Assembly: GCF_901000735.1 (NCBI RefSeq)
Contig: NC_081545.1
Location: 2,338,583-2,402,582, forward strand
Direction: 5' to 3'
DNA: 64,000 nucleotides
Origin: Corylus avellana
Taxonomy: Eukaryota > Streptophyta > Magnoliopsida > Fagales > Betulaceae
The notes beneath the pieces are model-generated. The model made no database searches. It saw only the letters and a program-made list of their open reading frames with translations, and was not told the DNA's origin. The stretch's first letter is position 1; the number at the start of each line of letters is the position of its first letter. The position numbers and the translations under genes are program-made. This document shows positions 57,529 through 64,000 of the stretch, piece by piece.

Positions 57529-60500
57529 CTATGCTGCAGAAGTGAACAGCAGGGATGCATTTGTTCCTCCAAAGCCAAAAGAGTTTGACAAAGCTGCTCT
57601 AATTGGCATTTTCTTTGAAGAAGTCAAAGGCTTGAAAGCATCGTTAAATATGGGATCTGGTTTAGTAAGATTGAGCGTTAATGGTGCAGCTCCCTGCAAA
57701 GGAACACAGCTATTTAGTCATGATTGCGGAGAGCAAAAGCTGATAACCAAGTTGCATGTTAAGAAAGCTAGAACTAATGTATTATAAGTTGAAGGTATTT
57801 GAGGAAATCTCCACAAATCTTTTCTTTTTTCAAGTACTATAAAACCATGAATTGTTTCATTTATCCATGCAAAATGCAGTAAAAAAAAGATTTGGGGAAA
57901 TAAAATTTGTCTTGGATCATCTGATTTGATGTTCATGCAAGCAACCTTATTGCCCTGATCATCATTAGTTTTCCGGGAAGCTCTATAGTATCAATCAGGA
58001 AAGCATGCGATAGAAAAAACAGTTTCCACTTCAATTATACAGGGAGCAAACCACAATTGCTCACGTGGTGTATGGCCAAAACTGCAAAAATTGCTTCAAC
58101 AGCTCCAGCTGCTCCAAGGAGATGACCTATGGCACCCTGAAAATTATTGTAATTACACAAAACCACCAAAATAAAATAGCCAGTCAGTAAGAAAGCTAAA
58201 TAACAATATAATAATGTATTATATTATGTATTGGTATGCATGGCACCACAACAGACAAAAAGATTTTTATCTCAGAACTGGATAATCCATAGGTGAGGAT
58301 GTCAGAAACTACCAAATTCTGAACTTGCAACAGAGAGTATATATTTAGGCAAAGGAAGATTCCCTTAGAAAAATGATCACTGGCTTATTACGCGAACAAT
58401 CTTATTGGAAAGCTAGAAACTATTAGAAAATTCATTCGGTAAGGGATGCAATTATGCAAAGACTCTTATGCGGTAGTGAAGGTTTCCTAAATCTATGATC
58501 ATCACCAGAGTATGTAACTCCTCTGGGGCCATGGCAGGATGAAACTGGGTTTATGAAGGCCAGCCGTCATTCTGAAGACAATCAATCTACAAGATGGGTG
58601 AATATCATGTTTGGGTTATACTTCCCTGTAAAATTTGGCAGTTAAAGATGTGTATTCTTATCCTTCTAAAAGTATCAATCTGGTTTGAAGTATCTATATT
58701 TACCTTTGTTGAGGATAGGGCCAAAGCACCTGATGTCGCATGTTCTGAGAACATGGTTTTGATAGCATTGGCTTCTATCGCATCACCTGAATAAGAGATT
58801 TTCAGCAATATGAGCCACATTATGCATCAGTTTCAGCAAATAACATTCTAATCAAGCTTTACAGAACTAGAGTGCAGCAAGTTGCATAGGTCGAAATGAT
58901 TTACCCAAAGGTGTAGATGTAGCATGAGCATTTACATAATCCACCTGGTTAGGATGAAGCCCGGACTGCAAGTAATCAAAAAGCGAGAACATTATAACAA
59001 ACTACAACAATCATTTATATATATATATATAAACTACAACAATCTTTTAATGCATGCTGAAAAAATAGCTAACTTGAATCAGAAGCATTTTTTGTTGAGG
59101 ACGCTTATTTGATCAAGCCTAGAAAAGAACCATTTTCAAGTGCAATACCAAGAAGATGGCAAAATGGAAACAATGAAACGGCAATGAAGTTGTTTGCAAA
59201 ATTTAGCCCTCCAACCACTATGACCATGAACCCACCGTTTTAATTTTCTGTTTTCTCCTGTTAAATTGATTGCATGAGATTTTGATGGTTAAAACTATCA
59301 TGTGAATCAATTGTAGGCATCAAATTTGTTGATTAGGTACGATATATTTTCATCTACCGATACCACCTGCACACCTTTGCTAATGACATTATATGCATAC
59401 GCACGAATGTCACTTACATGCTAACAGTTAATGTAGGATCGATAAAACTGTAAGGAGCAATCAATTAACTCAATACCTGTTCTAAGGCACGACTCATGGC
59501 TAGAACAGCACCTCTTCCATTAGCATGTGGCTGAGTAATGTGATATGCATCACCTAAACCCACATCATTATCTTCAGAAACCACTATTACGAAAGCACCA
59601 TGATATATTCACAAGTTATTACATTCATGATAAACAACCTGACATCCCATAGCCACGAACCTCAGCATAAATTTTTGCTCCTCGTTTTTTGGCATGCTCG
59701 AGTTCCTTTATTAAGAAAAAAAAAAAAAGGTAAGTACCAATCCAATAGCAAAAGCAGTGAAGGATTACACCCAATAAGGATAAAAACAGAAAAAGAAAAA
59801 ATCTAAATTTTTAAGGAAAAGATGTTTAGACTCACTTCCAACACCAAGACACCAGAACCTTCTCCTATCCTGAGTACAAGGTAAAAGTTAGATGATGACA
59901 GAATGCAAGAAAAAGAAAGAACATGGATGCTATGAGTATATGCTTACACAAACCCATCTCGGCCACAATCAAAAGGTCGTGAAGCTTCCTGCGGAGCAGA
60001 ATTGTACTTTGTCGTCAACGCCCTTGACCTGGAATTGACAGGAAATGTTGCAATAAAATGTCATTACCCAAAAAAAGAAACCTAAGTGCTTTACCAGGAC
60101 TTGCTAGGAATAGATCTTTCCTCTTCTTTTATTTCAATTGTTGGGGCTCAATGTCAATTACAGAAAGAAAAAAAGAAAAAATAGTAGGTGGTTAATCCAC
60201 TGTGTTCATCCCCACCCTCTAATCCTAACAAAGCCACCATGAAAGGAATTGCTGCAGTATGTAGGTTTAGATGAGGCATAAAATTTATGTATTAATTACT
60301 TGCAAAATCCTGCTATTGATAAAGCATCAATGCTAGACTCTGTGCCTCCAGCCAACATAACATCTGAATCTCCAAACTGAATCATCCTCGTGGCATCACC
60401 AATAGAATGTGCCCCAGTGGCACAAGCTGTCACTGCAGCATGGTTTGGTCCCTATATTCAGAAACACGACCAGATTATACTATGATATCTTTTATTGCAA

Positions 60501-62448
60501 GAATACATTTGAATACATCCTACAAATTACAGAGGAATATCATTGGTTAGAGAAACTGAAGCAGATAAGCTTCCATAAGATTATTGAGGACAATCAGTTC
60601 TACAACTTAATCGTACACAATAACTTTGCCAACTCATCAAAGGTTCAATCAGTTGGTCCCAATCTTTCATCATGAAAAACCAAGAAAATGCACCTATGTG
60701 ACAAGCAATTGAGTAAATTTGCATGTATTTTCTAGAAACCAAAACTATAGCTCTAGCTCAGAAAGTTGATTTCTTTAAGGAGATGAAGCACCATTCAGGC
60801 ACAGTAATCTGTGCATTGGTTGGCCACTTGGAGATGCAGTAGCATGATGCTCCCTTTGTCATCATTAGCTCAGACAAACAGACACCCCATCCCCCTCAAA
60901 AAGAAAAAAGACTAGATTTCAGTTATCAAAGTTATCTACGCACCTGGAATCCATATTTCATACTCACATGACCAGATGCCATGTTAATTAATATCCGTGG
61001 GATGAAAAATGGACTAAGCCGTCGAATGCGCTGCATTTAAAAAAAAAAAATTACATTAAGTTAATTGTTTCTGAAGGTATTAGTCCATTTTCCAGCTTAT
61101 AATTGAGATTATCAGGAGAAACTAATGATGACAAAACATGATCTAAGAACTGTAAAATACTACAACAGTGTAGTAACAAACAAACCTTTTCACAAATCAT
61201 TTGAGCTGCATCCAATATGTCACTGATGCTTCCAATTCCCCCACCAATAGAGACTCCCTGGTGTTCTTCAAGTAAAAAAAAACGACATATCACCAATGAA
61301 AGGAGAAAAAATTGTCGTGTATTATTTGCATATGAAGACTACTTACCGCTCTTTCCTTTTGTTCCTGCTCAGAGGGTAACCATTTTGCATCTTTTAGAGC
61401 TTCATCAGCGGCGCATAGTGCATAGCCTATAAATCTTGCAATTGATCGATGCTCCTGAGAATTATCATCATGATCAAATAAAAGATCTCAAAAGTGTCAC
61501 GGGAATACATTAAAAGTCCCAGCATGAATAGGTACAAAGTCGAAGGAAAATAATTACTATAGTAATTTTTCATATCCTAAATAAAGTCATCCCACCATCA
61601 ATACGACACACTGCGGATCCGTTTAGAAGTAACAGAGCAGAACAGAACTTAGCCTCTTAAACTGATAAAAACTCTGCTAACTAAAAAAAATCAACATAAA
61701 GCAAAAATCAGCAACAATGCAACAGAAATTACAGGAGACCATTTACCTTAGAATTAAGCCATAATGCCTCATTGAATTCACCCGGGTTAGTCCCACAAGG
61801 CACGATTGCAGCAACTTTCGATGTCAACTGATCAAAAGTATGCAACTGGGTCTCCCTATCAAAGGAATTCATCCTGATATCTTCTGGTGTTATTGCCCTT
61901 ATCCCACATCCTCCTTCTATTAGACTCTTCCAAGTAGTTTCCACTCCACAACCAAGCGGAGTCACCATGCCTAAACCTACAAAAACCAAGTCCTCGACCA
62001 TTAAATTCAATACCAAAACATACCCAACAATGGAATTGTAGTTGGAAATGCAATAAGCACCTAAATTTAACAATAAAAAAAAATACTATATGCAGTTCAA
62101 AATTAACAGTACATACCTACACCAACAAACCCAAAAAAAAAAAAGAAAAAAAAAGAGGTTTAAACCTATAGCTCAGTTATGTCTCTTGAAGTGTAACTAT
62201 GCATATGCAAAATACACACATAAAACACATGTAATCAAATTACAAAGCTTCAATCTTTAATGGGTTTCTCTGTGTGCGTGTGTATGAGAGAGGGAGAGAG
62301 AGTTACCTGTAACAACCACTCTTCGAGAAGAAACAGCAGGTGGAGAATCAAAAGCTCCAAGACCGGAAGAAGAAGAAATGCGGCGAGTGAAGAGGAAACG
62401 AGAGGGAATGGGAAGTTTACGCCAAGCAACAGAAGAGCCGCCTGCCAT
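57529..62448 (-). CDS. mtKAS: Mitochondrial beta-ketoacyl-ACP synthase, 14 exons, 476 aa
   Basis: Exons (minus strand): 62448-62307, 61976-61747, 61454-61347, 61257-61186, 61030-60944, 60451-60300, 60028-59948, 59869-59836, 59705-59639, 59553-59477, 58965-58905, 58786-58704, 58136-58065, 57693-57529. All junctions are GT-AG and in phase, total 1431 nt. The enzyme elongates acyl-ACP by condensation with malonyl-ACP in mitochondrial fatty acid synthesis, which supplies octanoate for lipoate. Catalytic triad: Cys223 in TACATGAHS, His364 in [11 protein letters not shown], His403 in [11 protein letters not shown] (Lys398). The C-terminus has [13 protein letters not shown]. The Arg/Ser-rich N-terminus ([23 protein letters not shown]) fits a mitochondrial presequence. 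From memory the Arabidopsis homolog is At2g04540, next to TRZ2. Confidence 0.95.
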
Positions 62449-62802
62449 GGCTTCCGAAACCCTCTATAGTCTTTCCGAAACTGACGAAACAGAACCCTCT
62501 GTACTTTGCTCTGTGCGACAAACTGCGAAACTGCGCCTCTGGTTGTTTTTTTATGGAGAAGATGACGAGCAGGTGCCCATGTTTCAAGGACCCGAGGAGG
62601 TAGATTCGACACAACTTGTTATGGCGAAATTTCTTCGTTTTGAAAATGCTTTCGGTAGCGGCAAGATATGGGGGCCCTTTGTCGACTGTTGAGACGATCT
62701 TATTGACACAATAAGCGCTCTAAGGGAAACATAGAACTCATACCTTCAAAACGGCACAGTTTGTGATTTCTATGCTTGTCCCTTTAAGGGATTTTATAAT
62801 AG
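62449..62802 (-). promoter_or_regulatory. mtKAS upstream region
   Basis: Leader and promoter side of mtKAS. Open frames on both strands (62378-62692, 62612-62417) overlap exon 1 antisense or run into the leader; they show no domain. No certain TATA box. Confidence 0.4.
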
Positions 62803-63161
62803 GTAAAGTCCACCTAACCCCCTCAAACTACCATTTCAATGATAATCTATCCCTCAAACTATCAATTACGATAATTTATCCCCCAAATTATCAAAACAAT
62901 GACAATGTAAGCCCAATGCTAGCAAAATGACGAAACTACCCCTATAAAATTTTCAATAAGACAAAAATACCCTTAAAATTTTGAAATTTTTTTTTTAATA
63001 TTTTTGTTTTTATTTTAGTAAGGGTAATTTTGTCATTTTATTAAAATTGGGGATACATTGTCATTGTTTTGGTAGTTTTTGAGGTAAATTGTCGCAATTG
63101 ATAGTTTGTGGGATAGATTGTTATTGGGGTGGTAGTTTGAGGGGATTAAGTGGACTTTAAC
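62803..63161. mobile_element. MITE upstream of mtKAS
   Basis: GGTAAAGTCCACCTAACCCC at the left and GTTAAAGTCCACTTAATCCC from the right begin inverted arms of about 130 bp (CCTCAAACTACC and AACAATGACAATGTA shared). The ends resemble the other Mutator-type MITEs here, but flanking A/T runs hide the target duplication. Confidence 0.7.
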
Positions 63162-64000
63162 TTTTTTTAAAAAAAAAAAAAATAATTTTATTGAATACTT
63201 AAAAGATCACCGAGTAACAAAATTAAAAATATTAATATTAATAATAATGATAAGAAAATTTTGCATTTTATTGTCCGGTGGAGATTAATTTTTTTATTTC
63301 ATAGAAGTTTTTTAATGTAAAACCACAAATTAAGTTCAAACTTAGAAATTATATTGAATCTAGGGTTTTTTTTTCACATTTCTACCAAAAAAAAAAATTG
63401 TTTTATTAAATGAGAGAGATTTGCCAAAAAAGAAAAAAAAAATTAACAAACAATCCAAACACAAAAATACGACAAAAAAAAAAAAAAACAAACAAACACA
63501 AAAATAATTTTATATTTACAAGTTCCTTTGTACCACTTGAAAAAAGGATTTACTGTATGTTAGAGGGGTAAAATTGTTACAAAAAAATTAAAATGATAAT
63601 CCTCTTAAAAATACTAACTATATTGCATTTGAATGGAGAGGATCATATTCCAATAAACAATAAAATAACCAAAAAGAAAAGGAAGGGAAACAATAAAAAT
63701 AGTTTTGCTACAGTAATTGCTCGAGGGTTGGCAATAATAACTGCAGTAAAAAATATGTTTTATATAAGTTGAAGATAATTAGTTGTAACTCTAAAATGCC
63801 TCATATATAACTAATATAGAGGTTTTAAATCATATGCTAGAGATGTTCTTATAGCATGAAGGTCCATCGGTATGTTTATTATAAATATATAACACTATTA
63901 TTAGGTGTAATAATTGTATAAGATAATTTGTCCTCTCCTACTCTAGACCTGAATATACTACTCATGAGGCGAGCCGTTTATAAATGAGTAATGCTAAAAA
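63162..64000. other. AT-rich intergenic sequence, nothing recognised
   Basis: Homopolymer A/T tracts and short frames only. No gene, RNA or repeat could be supported. Confidence 0.5.

Noticed and set aside
57542..57787. Plus-strand open frame of 81 codons ending before TRZ2/mtKAS intergenic sequence
   Set aside because: It is the antisense of the last mtKAS exon (57693-57529), which encodes [13 protein letters not shown] on the minus strand.
62378..62692. Plus-strand frame overlapping the start of mtKAS
   Set aside because: Antisense to mtKAS exon 1 and its leader; no recognisable domain.

Overview
This is nuclear DNA of a flowering plant, most likely a woody eudicot. It is AT-rich, its genes have many GT-AG introns, and it holds plant-only families (a UGT85 glucosyltransferase cluster, a DUF1664 gene, a plant BPI/LBP gene, a chloroplast-type tRNase Z and a mitochondrial KAS). 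It also carries plant transposons: MULEs, MITEs, Helitron ends, solo LTRs and SINEs. The species cannot be fixed from this window.

Positions 1-34,900 are a young tandem cluster of UGT85-like family-1 glycosyltransferases. Six loci are visible. Two are intact (3644-5199 and 27043-28584, both +). One has complete exons but a lost splice donor (31654-33187, +). One is complete except for a nonsense codon in the PSPG box (16241-17800, -). One has three frameshifts (11026-12560, +). One is a decayed exon-2 fragment (8200-8905, -). Upstream and downstream flanks were duplicated with the genes, in both orientations, and serve as clocks: several transposons can be dated relative to the duplications because an unoccupied paralogous site is also present. 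A 360-bp inverted copy of the UGT promoter block lies just upstream of the intact 27043 gene, and an orphan UGT 3' flank lies at the left window edge. Between the genes are at least three MULE-type elements. One carries part of an RPL36 gene; another carries an F-box-associated domain fragment plus a probable bHLH fragment.

Positions 34,900-36,300 hold MITEs and a 95-bp tandem array. They are followed by an unrecognised 52-residue secreted cysteine-rich peptide gene (36345-36503).

Positions 39,389-62,448 are ordinary conserved genes in two pairs. A DUF1664 protein (-, 11 exons) and a BPI/LBP-family protein (+, 6 exons) are divergent, with about 1 kb between start codons. A TRZ2-like tRNase Z (+, 8 exons) and a mitochondrial beta-ketoacyl-ACP synthase (-, 14 exons) are convergent. 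All four exon chains were assembled by hand from splice sites; they keep phase and give proteins of 313, 502, 357 and 476 residues. From memory, both pairs are also neighbours in Arabidopsis. The right edge (62,449-64,000) holds the mtKAS upstream region, one MITE and AT-rich sequence without a recognisable gene.
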